DNA of 64,000 bases from Cryptomeria japonica (Eukaryota; Streptophyta; Pinopsida; Cupressales; Cupressaceae). The notes below the pieces were generated by a model, which searched no databases, was not told the origin of the DNA, and saw only the letters and a list, made by a program, of their open reading frames with translations. The position numbers and the translations under genes are program-made. Positions within the stretch are counted from its first letter, which is position 1. Every line of letters starts with the position of its first letter. This document shows positions 36,445 to 46,866 of this stretch, one piece after another. The stretch lies in NCBI RefSeq assembly GCF_030272615.1, contig NC_081410.1, positions 125,739,640 to 125,803,639 on the forward strand, read 5' to 3'.

Positions 36445-36466
36445 CCTTTGCCCTATTTTGCTTAGG

Positions 36467-37094
36467 CGCCTAAGTCCACCCTAAGTAGAAGAAGGTTTAA
36501 TAATTTGGATCCTTTTGCCCTTTTTTTCTTAGGCACGTAAGTCCACCCTAAGTAGAAGAAGGCTTAATCATTTGGATCCTTTTGCCCTATCTTGCTTAGG
36601 CATGTAAGTCCACCCTAAGTAGAAGAAGGTTTAATCATTTGGATCCTTTTACACTATTTTGCTTAGGCACATAACTCCACCCTAATTAGAAGAAGGCTTA
36701 ATCATTTGGATCCTTTTTCCCTATTTTTCTTAGGCACATAAGTCCACCCTAAGTAGAAAAGGCTTAATCATTTGGATCCTTTTGCCCTATTTTTATTAGG
36801 CACGTAAGTCCACCCTAAATAGAAGGTTTAATCATTTGGATCCTTTTGCCCTATTTTGTTTAGGCATGTAAGTCCACCCTAAGTAGAAGAAGGTTTAATC
36901 ATTTGGATCCTTTTACCCTATTTTTCTTATGCACGTAAGTCCACCCTAAGTAGAAGAAGGCTTAATCATTTGGATCCTTTTACCCTATTTTGCTTAGGCA
37001 AGTAAGTCCACCCCAAGTAGAAGAAGGTTTAATCATTTGGATCCTTTTACCCTATTTTTATTAGGTATGCAAGTCCACCCTAAGTAGAAGAAGG
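36467..37094 (+). repeat. tandem array, about 10 copies of a 67-bp unit (LARD interior)
   Basis: Each unit contains AGTCCACCCTAAGTAGAAGA, then TTTGGATCCTTTT, then GCTTAGGCACGTA. Unit lengths vary by a few bases (61-68) and a BamHI site recurs in nearly every unit. No reading frame is kept across units. Direct head-to-tail layout without spacers rules out CRISPR. Confidence 0.92.
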
Positions 37095-38736
37095 CTTAAT
37101 CCAAAAGTCTGAATTTTACCTAGCTTGGTTGTCACCTTGCTTTGTGGTCTGCATCATCAATTTCACGCCTTGCTTAATTCCTAATCCAAGGGCTAAGGTT
37201 TCATTTTGATCCAAATCAATCTTGTCCTAACCTAAGGAACAATCCAATCTAATCAAATTCAACTTGATCCAAGCAAATCAAATCAAATCAAATTAATCCG
37301 TCAATCCAATCTAAAGTTGCTAAGTCCTAGTCCTCATCTTCATCAAACATCATCTTATTACTCTCTTTTTTCGATCAGTTTTATCCAATCCCAACGTATC
37401 CCCCCATTCTCATCATTTTGAGGTTACATGGCTACCCAAAATCCACATCCAAAATTCAAAGCTTGGTATGAGAAAATGCTCATGGAATTTCATGGATCAC
37501 CCTATCAACCATCCACGTATAGCTCATACATGACTCAAAATTACCCATCTTCCACCTATCCATGTCTCCCATCGCAGCCCATTTACCAAGTCAATCCCAT
37601 TTCATCTCGCATCTCTTATCCATCTCAGTCTATTATAACATATATACTATCCACAGAACTATATGCTTGAAACAAGTGTCATGTGTAGTCCCCCCATCTT
37701 CTTGCACTCTACACTTGGGGGCAAGCTTCATCCATGTTATCCTACCATCTACATTATCCATATCCATTATCCTCTATCCACATCCTATCTAAGTTCAACC
37801 TCCTTTCCTATATTTGGTCATACTAACTCACATGTAATCCAAACACCCATCCATACAATGTTAATCAAATCCAAGAGAAAATACTCTCGACTAGAGATCT
37901 CGCACACCATCTTGTCTCTTGCATCTATCAATCTATCTGTACCCTGCCCATCAGGATGCATCCTTCCCATGTCTGGCAGTTTATCCAAATCCATCTTCCT
38001 GCCCATCGGGATGTATCCTTCCCATGTCTAGCAGCCTAACCAAATCCATGTCCCATGGCAAGACATGTAAGTTTGCCATGTGCAAATTGTTTGCATGATT
38101 AAGCTTTTCGCTCTGATTTTTTATCTTGTGTCCTAGGATTGTACTTGTTTAGGGTTGCCATGATCATCTCGTATCTCAACATGTCTTGGTTGGTGTATAA
38201 TGGGGCATTGTTTTTGTGGTACAACGTGTTTGATGGTTTCTATTGTACGATCCTATAGTCTCCCATTTACATCATCATCGATGTTTGTGAACTTGTGTAC
38301 TTAGGGATACATATTATTTGAGAGTTTAGTCCATGCCTCAGATATTCACAACATCCTGACTCCTATAATTAGTGGTGTGGATAATCTATGGCAATATCAA
38401 AAGTAGGTTTTCTCTCCACATCTACACTACAAGAAATATCATCCACTCCATTTCATTCATTCATCCCATTTCACCCATTTATCTTGGAGACTCCAATTTA
38501 TTCATTCACTCCCCCTTCATCATCTTCATCTTTTCATTATATAATCCTCCTATCCATTTCAAGAGCACACTCATGTTCTTAGAACCTGCATATCCTCTTG
38601 AGGGGGTATACCACTACCTCCTCGTCATCCTTCCTCGTCTCACCTATTACTGGGGCATAATGCTATTATTCCTTATCCTTTCCATCCACTATGTTTTATT
38701 CTTGTTTGATATAACATCACTTTATGATGCTATATC
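37095..38736 (+). other. LARD interior, right part
   Basis: C/T-rich non-coding DNA with an 80-codon frame starting MATQNPHPKFKAW (37428-37670). It has no recognised domain and may be a relic of gag or chance. The inverted repeat arm 2 is at 38602-38680. Confidence 0.5.
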
Positions 38737-38750
38737 AAAGAGGGGTGAAA
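38737..38750 (+). other. LARD polypurine tract
   Basis: AAAGAGGGGTGAAA directly before the 3' LTR; the plus-strand primer site. Confidence 0.85.
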
Positions 38751-39937
38751 TGTAGACGTTTAAAATTAATTAAATTAAATGTTTAATTAATTTAATCCCT
38801 TCTACATAATTAATTTTTTTTAATCATTATTCCTCTTAAAATTAATTAAATCAAATTCAATTAATTTTATCACTATAGTCCCATAATTGATTTATCAAAA
38901 TTAATTATTCCTCATTCTTCTAAAGTCATATCAATCATTAATTCTTCTGAATTCCTCTTATTTGATTAATTCTAATTAATTAACTTAAGTCATGTGATTC
39001 CTACAAATCACTTCTTCTAATCCTCACTTAGCCGAATTAATTCTTCTAGAAGCCTGATTATTATTATTCCTCAATTTTATATTCCTCCACTCATTCTCTC
39101 TCCTCATGCCACATTCTCCTAACTTTCCCACTTGCACTCTAATAACTAATTAGTCCACCTAAATCCCCTTGATCATTTGCACATCCCTAATCACCTTGAT
39201 TAGGGATGGGTCAACTTTGATCCTTTCAAGGAAATTTAAAATTCTTTGAATCTCCCCATGCATCTTCTTCCCAAGGAATTTTTAATTCCTTTATCCGTCT
39301 AGTCTTCCCACACATCTCTTTTTTGAAATTTTGAAATTCCTCTCCCCTTTCTCTAGGAAACTTTTAATTCCTTTTTTCTCTTTCCAATGTATGTAGGAGG
39401 TCTTCCCCATGTACCTTGAGAGGTGTGGAGATAAGAAATGCCTTTATGGCATATCTCTTGAATCCCACACCTTTCCTCTCAATCCATGTGCTCCCTCTCA
39501 AATCAATCTCAACCCTTCATTCCAAAATCAATCTTGGCCCTTCATTTTGGCCTTCTCCAATCTATAAATTGGAGCATCCTCTCCTCACAAATCATCCAAT
39601 CTTATGTTGTCTATTTGAGAATCAAAATCCTTCATCATGTAATCATAATGCCAAAATTTTCCCTCATCTAAGCCAAACCCTCTCATCCATCATCATCATT
39701 CAAAACAAATCCAAATCAAATCCAACAAATCTTGTTATGTGTGGAAAGCAATCCACAATCCTCATCCAAGGAGCAAATCAAGTAGAGCAACAAGGGTGAC
39801 TCTACTTCATCAATCTCAATCAGAGGAAGAAGTGAAGAACTAAGGTATAATGGTTTATTTGTGTATTTGAAAGTATTTACTTATGTTTTATCTTGGTTTA
39901 TGCACTAACCATTAGGCTTTAGATTTTCCCCTCTTCA
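38751..39937 (+). repeat. LARD 3' LTR (1187 bp)
   Basis: TGTAGACGTTTAAAATT...CCCCTCTTCA. Intact reference for the broken 5' LTR. TATA hairpin at 39555-39574. Confidence 0.92.
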
Positions 39938-40359
39938 GGTTCATTATAAAAGATACCACTCAATAAAGAGAAGAATTTGATGAATGGTTATAGACTTTAG
40001 ACATTAAGGAAGAGCTCTAAATAAGGATATGCACTTATAAGGAAAGGATAAGATATTCATCAGTGATACTTGTTTCGATAAGAGGAAGGAGATCCTCGAT
40101 AAGGATATACACCTCCACAATCGATAAGTGATCCTTAATAAAGGCCCTACTTCACAAAGGGAAAGTAAGAAAGGATGATTAAAAGGCTACTCTTGCCAAC
40201 CAAGCATGGAGACAATAATAAATAAATAAAAATAGCATTATGTTTCTACCAAAGTATGATTGCACAATTAAAATTGTACCACTATGAATGACAATGAGCC
40301 CCCAATAAACAAGATACCAATGTCACATAATGAGGACCAACATAATAGGAACTTAAATG
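39938..40359 (-). other. element X interior, right of the LARD
   Basis: Starts with the TSD copy GGTTC, finishes the second 471-bp repeat unit (to about 40160), then about 200 bp of non-coding DNA before the decayed coding region. Confidence 0.7.
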
Positions 40360-41757
40360 TTATGTGGAAGGAAAAATATGAGATTCCAACTTATTGTCAT
40401 CCAGTATTTGAATGGTACCAGTGACAATAAGTTTTTGAATTTTATCTGCCAAATCATGACATTCATTAGTGGCATGGCCAGTGATTTGATGATACTTGGA
40501 AAAAGAAGAATCGAGTTGATTTTTCTTACGATTTTTTCTTTGATTTTTTAAAGGGGCAGTAATCAAGTTGGCTTTAAAAAGCTCATACAAAATACACACT
40601 TGTTGTGATGAGAAATTGTAAGAAGACATAGATGTATTAGACACTGGAGGAAGGGATGTGAACAAAGGCGGACTTTGGAAACCTAGATCTTCTCTTGAAA
40701 AGTGTGGTGTAGATTTCTCATGACCATCAAAACTTTTTTGCACACATCCTAAACCATATTCATTGTGTCCATGCATAGATATTGAAATGTCTAGAGGAGA
40801 GGGTTCATTCCTAATATCATCATCAATACATGTTTGGAAGGAGAGGTGTGGATTGCTTTAGAAGACGTTTGGATAAATGACACACAAGGCTTCTTCAAGG
40901 ATTTCTTCTTAGATTGAGATATTTTGTACCCATTGATGGATGTCATAAATTATAATGTACTCCAATTCTTTGCTAAAGAAGCATCATTGATAGGAGATTG
41001 TGTTGTTGAAGGAATCTTATTATTATTAAAGGCAGAAATGCATCCAACTTCATCATGAACCAAAGCATAAGGATGAGGATCAACTTTGATTGTGTGAAGT
41101 TCATTGTGATATATGACTTTGATTGTGTGACGAAGAGTAGAAGGGATACCTTCATAGCATGAATCCACGGTCTACCTAGAAGAAGGTTATAATTAAGATG
41201 ATTGGGCATGGCATGAATAGGAGTAGGTAAAGTCATAGGTCCTACTTTCATAGGTAATATGACTATACCAAGTGTCTCTCTAGGAACATTATCAAAGAAA
41301 TGAACACAAAGAGATCAAGTTAAATAGAAGAATGATCCCAATCTGTCTTGTCTAATACTTGTCAACACAACAAATTTTAAGTGTTGACCTATTATCAATT
41401 AAGGTACCTCTTATGTTTTTATCATAAATGCAAGGAGTAATCATAAGGGGATCATATCTATTTTTAACCTCAATAGAAGGCAATTCATCTTGTGAGAATG
41501 TGATATTATTTGGTTTAGAAGAAGGATGTGGAACCACTTTATGAAAGGCTTCTTTGATCAACCTATGGTGTGAAGGGGAAGTTTGATCAAGTCCCAAAGG
41601 GAGATCTTTGCTAAGATAGCATGGAGCTTCTCAACAAGATCCTTATCAATGTGTTTCTTAGAGTGAGAGGGGGAAGAAAGAGAAGTGAGAAGAACATTGG
41701 GATCTTTTTTTTTTTTACACAAGCATTAAATGTTCAATGTATTTCAGAACCATATTT
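40360..41757 (-). pseudogene. element X protease-like and knuckle-like coding remnant
   Basis: Going leftward on the minus strand, a protease-like segment comes first. At 41352-41597 it reads 'GTLIDNRSTLKIC' where 'LIDGGSxLNIC' is expected. Then 40950-41251 contains 'NYNLLLGRPWIHAMKV', the end of the retropepsin fold. After that, 40360-40776 carries 'SKYHQITGHATNECHDLADKIQKLI', matching the gag-type C-x2-H-x5-H-x4-C knuckle with the first Cys changed to Ser. Knuckle after protease is the reverse of normal gag-protease order. Stops and shifts are frequent. Confidence 0.6.
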
Positions 41758-42603
41758 TTATTCTAGTTGTCTTTCCATAGCATCTCTTTCACATATGTAT
41801 TTTGCAACTTTTAGGATATTGGGAGGTTCCTTGGGTTTAGGCTTCTCATAATTAGAAACATGAATGGTACTGACTTGATTAGGCTCTTTGTTCTCCAAGG
41901 ATACATCTCTAGAAGGGAGAGTGTTAAGGAAATCGCTAATGATTTTGTCCTCTTGTGCCAAAGTATCTTTGTGGGGGAGGTACATTTTAGGATAAACATA
42001 ATTCTTCAAAGATTCATCTTTAGGAGGGGGATATTTGAAAGAATTGATCATAACCTCTTTTTGCATCAATGTGCCCTCATTGGTAGAACCAAATTTAGGA
42101 GAGGGTAAATCAGTGTCCATCAACACTTCTTCTCTAGGAGAGATACCACGTATGCAAGATAAAGTGACATCAAGGAAGGTGTTTATGATATCATCCTCTT
42201 ACTCTAAGGTATTATTATAGGAGAGACGTTTAGGAGAAAGATCAACATCAATCTTCAAAACTTCATCCTTGAGAGGAAGAGTTGTAAAAGGAGTGTTAAT
42301 AGTATTTTCTTGCACCAAAATATCCTCACAAACAAGAGAATATTTAGGAGAGGAATTATCATGGTTCATTAGGGTGTCATCTCTAAAAGGCAAAGCTCGA
42401 TAAAGAGGATTGTCCACCACATCAACTTCTTTTATCATAAAAGCTTCTTCATAAACAGGATTGATAGAAGGTAAGGGTTCGTAAAGTGGGTTGTCATGCA
42501 TGATATTATCCTTGTGAGTTTTTAGAGATTTAGAGGGAAGAATGAAGTCATCAAGAGTTTCATCCATCATCTCAAGGTCATCACTACTAAATGGATTATG
42601 CAT
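41758..42603 (-). pseudogene. element X repeat-containing ORF of unknown function
   Basis: Two open pieces (42199-42603 and 41758-42126) in the minus direction, upstream of the protease-like part. The peptide shows about six imperfect repeats of 25-40 residues built on a core like 'INTPFTTLPLKDEVL', 'INSFKYPPPKDESL' and 'ISDFLNTLPSRDVSL', alternating with acidic 'NPLY..LP' modules. No known domain was recognised. It occupies the place where a gag N-terminus would be expected. The repeats could be a diverged coding minisatellite. Confidence 0.55.
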
Positions 42604-43759
42604 TATGTTGATTATCCTTTGACAAAAGGATGGTTTAGAAGGCTTATGATAAAGGAAACCATCAAGAGCCTCCTCAAGTTATTTTCTACTATATACTTCT
42701 TTGAAATGATAGTCATCACAAACAAATGGATTGTCAAAGGCATGATAGTCTTGCAAATAGTAATTTGACATTTTGAAAATAAATGCTAACTATTGCAATG
42801 AAATAAGCTAAAGCATGCAAACACACAAAGTGCATAAAACAAGAATTTTTTTATTTTTTTTTCTTTTTTTTTTGTAATTTTCTTTTAAATAAAACTATGA
42901 AATGAATGCATCTAAATCTAAAAACACACTTGGAAAACTATGCAACCCAAAAACTCAATTTTAAATTTAAAAATTAGGGCTTTTTCAAAAAAAATTAACC
43001 TCTAATTTTTTAAAATTTAGTTGGAAATTGATCTTGTAAATGAAAATTTGAATTTTAAAATTTGAAAGCACTCGAAACTAAAATAATTATTTCAATTTTA
43101 GCAACCTACAAGCTCAATTTTAAATTAAAAAATAAGGGTTTTCTGTGAAATTAACCTCTAAATTTTCTAAATTTAATTGGAAATTGAACTTGTAAATGAT
43201 AATTTGAATTTGAAATTTGAAAACACTCAGATCTAAAATAATTAATCCAAATTTTAGCAACTCGCAAGCTCAATTTTAAATTTTAAATTTTAAATTTTAA
43301 AATTAGGGTTTTTTTTTGGTGAAATTGACCTTTTAATTTTTAAAATTTAATTGGAAAATTGAACTTGTAGATGAAAAATTTAATTTGAAAATTGAAAACA
43401 CTAGGATCTAAAATAATTAATCCAAATTTTAGCAACCCAAAAGCTCAATTTTAAATTTAAAAATTAGGTTTTTTTTTGTGAAATTAACCTCTAAATTTTT
43501 TATATTTAATTGGAAATTGAACTTGTAAATGGAAATTTGAATTTGAAAATTGAAAATACTCAAATCCAAATTTTAGCAACCCACAAGCTCAATTTTAAAT
43601 TTTAAAATTAGGTTTTTTTGTGAAATTAACCTCCAAATTTTTAAAATTTAATTGGAAATTGAACTTGTAAATGATATTTTGAATGTTAAATGCCTAAAGA
43701 ATTCAGATCTAAGAACATAAGTCAAAAAATACGGTGTAAGAATGTCGGGTTCACCAAAA
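42604..43759 (-). repeat. element X leader with five copies of a roughly 155-bp module, and PBS
   Basis: The marker 'TAGCAACC.ACAAGCTCAATTTTAAA' recurs near 42936, 43099, 43254, 43430 and 43573, each followed by an AAATTAGGGTTTTT block and 'AATTGGAAATTGAACTTGTAAATG'. Element Y has two copies in the same place. The PBS-like TTTTGGTGAACCCGACA on the minus strand lies right beside the LTR (43743-43759). Confidence 0.8.
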
Positions 43760-44950
43760 TGTAATGATGAAAAATTAGGGTTTCCACCCCAATAAAGATG
43801 AAACCACTATTTTTTTCTTAAGGACCAATTACATTCAAAATAGGGTTAGAATCATTAGATTCATTCACAAATCAGCAAGGATTGAGACTAAATACTAATT
43901 GGATTAAAGGGAGGAATTTATTTAACCTCTTTTGTGAGTTGAATTGCTGAAATTAGGGTAAAGTGCTAAAGATGAAGATAAAAATGCAGAAATAATGAGC
44001 TACAATTGTCAAATAGAGCCACGCGCCTCGATATGAGCAATATAAGAAAATTCATATCTAATCCTTGAAAAAGCTCCAAAAATGTTGGGATCGGAATGCC
44101 CATCATTCTGGTCCTCCGAACTTTTCATACACCAAAGGGGGATTGATTCATCATGTAAATAATGCCTATTTTGAAGATCACAACTCTGTACTCGTTTCCT
44201 GCATACAAAAAGAAAGGGAAATAGGTTGGGAATAGGGTTTTCCTAAGTCAAGCCCCGATTTATGAATTAACCTTGATTGAAATATTGCAAATACTAAAAT
44301 AAATAATGGAAAGATATACCTCAGATCTGCAATGACTAATAATGATGTTTTGCTTCTTGAATGTAATTACATATGTTGTATGAAATGGCATGAACATGAC
44401 AAAACCCTAATCACACACACATGCTTGCATATGAATGATGTAATGTTGCTCCACGATTGATGAATGAAGAATATGCAACCTTAAAGACCTTTAGAGATGC
44501 TTGATGATGAATAATTCAATGCTCGAATGCTTGATGATTATAATTTTGCCCTTGTATCCTTATCTCCTTATTGTTGTATATCAAAATGAGAGGGGGAGAC
44601 CTCCTTATATACTTGCTTATCAAAAAATATGTTAATTTTTTGACATAGGCCGACACAGGGCTAGATTTCCCACCCAATTTTGAGACTGTAAGAGGGGTTC
44701 AAGATGGGGCCCAATTAAGGAGGACCGGAGCATGTCCCCTTGGTCCTGATGAGGACCAGAGCATCATGCCCTAGTCGCACCGTATTTTAGGGTCGGGACA
44801 AGGGGCCATGTGATGCATGAAATGAAAATGAAGCCATATTTGCATGATGCAAGCATAATCAAGTCTTAATTAAGCATTGAGAGACAAACACTAAGGTGAG
44901 GGCCCAAAATATGGACTAAATTGTAAGGGAGTACAATTTAGGATACTACA
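43760..44950 (-). repeat. element X 5' LTR (1191 bp)
   Basis: TGTAATGATG...GGATACTACA on the plus strand. A TATA-like GTATATAAGGAGG on the minus strand lies near 44602-44614. It inserted into the chromovirus RNase H-integrase region. Confidence 0.88.
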
Positions 44951-46866
44951 CATACATTTTTCCCTTATGCCAAAGTAAACCATTTGGTTCAAAACAAAAC
45001 CTATCATACCTTGGATCAAGAGGGTTGACTGAGAGCAATGACTTGACTTTCTCATAATACTCATCCCCTAATAATTTACGCAATACTTGATTCCTTAAAT
45101 CTAAATGTATGAAGACCATAGATGTTATATGTCATCTATGACTTAAGGCATCTGCCACTCAATTCTCCTTACCTGATATATAGTTGATCTCAAAATTGTA
45201 ATAAGAAATCAACTCCATCCATCTTCTTTGACATGCATTAAGGTAAGGTTGGGTAAATAAATACCTAATACCATGGTGGTCTATCTTTAACTCGAATTTA
45301 TTTCCTAGCAGACAATGTCGTCACATTTGCAAAGCATGTACGATTGGTGTTAACACAAGATCATGCAAAGCATAACTTTTCTCATGTATTTAATTTACAA
45401 AACTCAAGCAATGACTCGCCCTTCTTGCATAAGCACTCCTCCTAATCCCTCTCATGAATCATCAATAACAAAAACAAAGTAACCTTAATAATCAAGAACT
45501 TCAAAAATTAGAGTAGAAGTCAACATCTTTTTAAGAAGATCAAATGTTCTTTGGTATTTCTTTGTCCATTCAAAACATTTTCATTTCCTTTGAAAAGAAG
45601 TAATAGGGTATGCAATCTTGGAAAAGTTTGACACAAACTTCCTATGATAACCTACGAAACCCATGAAACTCTTGACCTCATGAACATTCTTTGAAGCATA
45701 TCATTCTTTAATTACAATGATTTTTGTCAAGTCCACTACAATTACCTTAGCTTAAATTATATGGCCCAAATACTTAACTTATTTCTAGAATAAGGTACAT
45801 TTCAAGAGCTTGGCATATAATTTGTCCTCTCTGAGACATTGAAGAATGAACTAGAGATATCAAATGTTTTCTTCCTCATTCTTGGAATAAATGAGTTTGT
45901 CATCCAAAAATACTAGGATGAACTTGTCAAGATAATCTCTAAACACACTATTCATCAAGTTCATAAAGGTTGCCAGCACATTAGTCATTCCAAATGGTAA
46001 GTTTGTGAATTCACAGTGTCCATGCTTGGTTTTAAAGGTTGTTTTATGAATGTCCTCATCCTTGATCCTCAACTGATGGGACCTAATATCAATCTTGGTT
46101 AATGTAGTTGTCCCATGCATTTGGTCAAAAAGATCATCTATATGTGGCAGTGGGTACTTATTCTTTATTGTTGCCTTATTTAACACATCATAATCAATGA
46201 ACAATCACAAAGTTCCATCTTTCTTCTTAACAAAGATAATTGGGGCTCCCCAAGGTGAAACACTGGGCCTAACCAAACCTATACTCAGTAGTTATTGCAA
46301 CAGAGCCTTCAATTTCATCAACTCTATGGTGTTCATTCAATAAGGAGCCTTGGAAATTGGTTTTGTTTTCGCTACAAGGTCAATATCAAAATCAAAGATC
46401 CTCTTTGGGGTCAATCTAGGAGGTCCTTATGGAAAAACATCCTATTAGTCTCGAAGGAAAGGGTAATCCTCCAATCTTGGTTTCCTTTTCTCTTCAAGTT
46501 GTTCCTCACCCATTCCTTGGAGTAGGGAAGAGTTACTAAAAACTAAATCATCCAAGGTATAATTCTCATACAATTCCTCTACCTTCTCCAATTTGACTGC
46601 AAAGAGTTGACACCCTCTTCACTTGTCCCTTTTAAGTTGCATGATTGAAATTTGTCTTAACTTTACTTTCCTTTGAACTCCCTAAATAAAAATTGTGTTT
46701 TCTACGTCATCTAGACATTCAAATGTTTTAGATTAGCAATCCACCTTAGCCCCATGTCTCCATAAATAGTCAATTCCTAGGACTACATAATACGAACCTA
46801 AGGGTGCTACATAAAGATTCACCTTGGTAGAGAAACTCAAAAGTTTAACCAAGGCTTCAAACAAAC
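44951..46866 (-). pseudogene. chromovirus protease end, reverse transcriptase and RNase H
   Basis: The minus strand reads a decayed chromovirus Pol. First is the protease end with 'VAPLGSYYVVLGIDYL' (about 46770-46830). RT follows with '[28 protein letters not shown]' split at 46204; its start is a 114-codon open piece (45860-46204) with '[19 protein letters not shown]' and the catalytic region FLDD where YVDD/FIDD is usual. Then come connection and RNase H text ('SFMGFVGYHRKFVSNFSKIA', 'FVIDDS*EGLGGVLMQ') with many stops to 44951. The integrase continues at 11262. Chromovirus (Tekay/Del-like) is inferred from motif similarity. Confidence 0.82.

Larger units (their letters stand above)
14412..39937 (+). 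mobile_element. LARD-type non-coding LTR element (plus strand)
   Basis: The 5' LTR starts TGTAAATGTCTAAAATTAAT at 14412 and, after removal of nested insertions, ends CTCTTCA at 34176. The 3' LTR 38751-39937 starts TGTAGACGTTTAAAATTAAT and ends CTCTTCA. The flanks GGTTT (14407-14411) and GGTTC (39938-39942) are the target duplication; the intact site AGAAGGGTTCATT is visible in the neighbouring repeat unit at 13921. A PBS-like block follows the 5' LTR and a polypurine tract AAAGAGGGGTGAAA (38737-38750) precedes the 3' LTR. The 4.57-kb interior (34177-38750) has no gag or pol, which is the definition of a large retrotransposon derivative. Confidence 0.85.
11263..44950 (-). mobile_element. element X: old gypsy-type element, split by the LARD
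   Basis: The two LTRs (3' 11263-12391, 5' 43760-44950) lie in the same orientation and are homologous, with roughly 13% difference by eye over their first 230 bp. The outer flanks CATAT (11258-11262) and CATAC (44951-44955) form a target-site duplication with one change. Removing the nested LARD leaves about 8.2 kb. The interior holds a repeat-rich leader, a decayed coding region (40360-42780) with protease- and knuckle-like pieces, and a non-coding 3' part. No RT was found, so it looks non-autonomous or internally deleted. It sits inside the pol gene of an older chromovirus. Confidence 0.8.

Noticed and set aside
36467-37094. Possible CRISPR-like array
   Set aside because: Units are directly head-to-tail and similar over their full length, with no unique spacers, inside a plant LTR element.
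37428-37670. 80-codon frame in the LARD as a possible gag start
   Set aside because: Low-complexity Pro/Ser/Tyr text and no continuation; too weak to call a gene.
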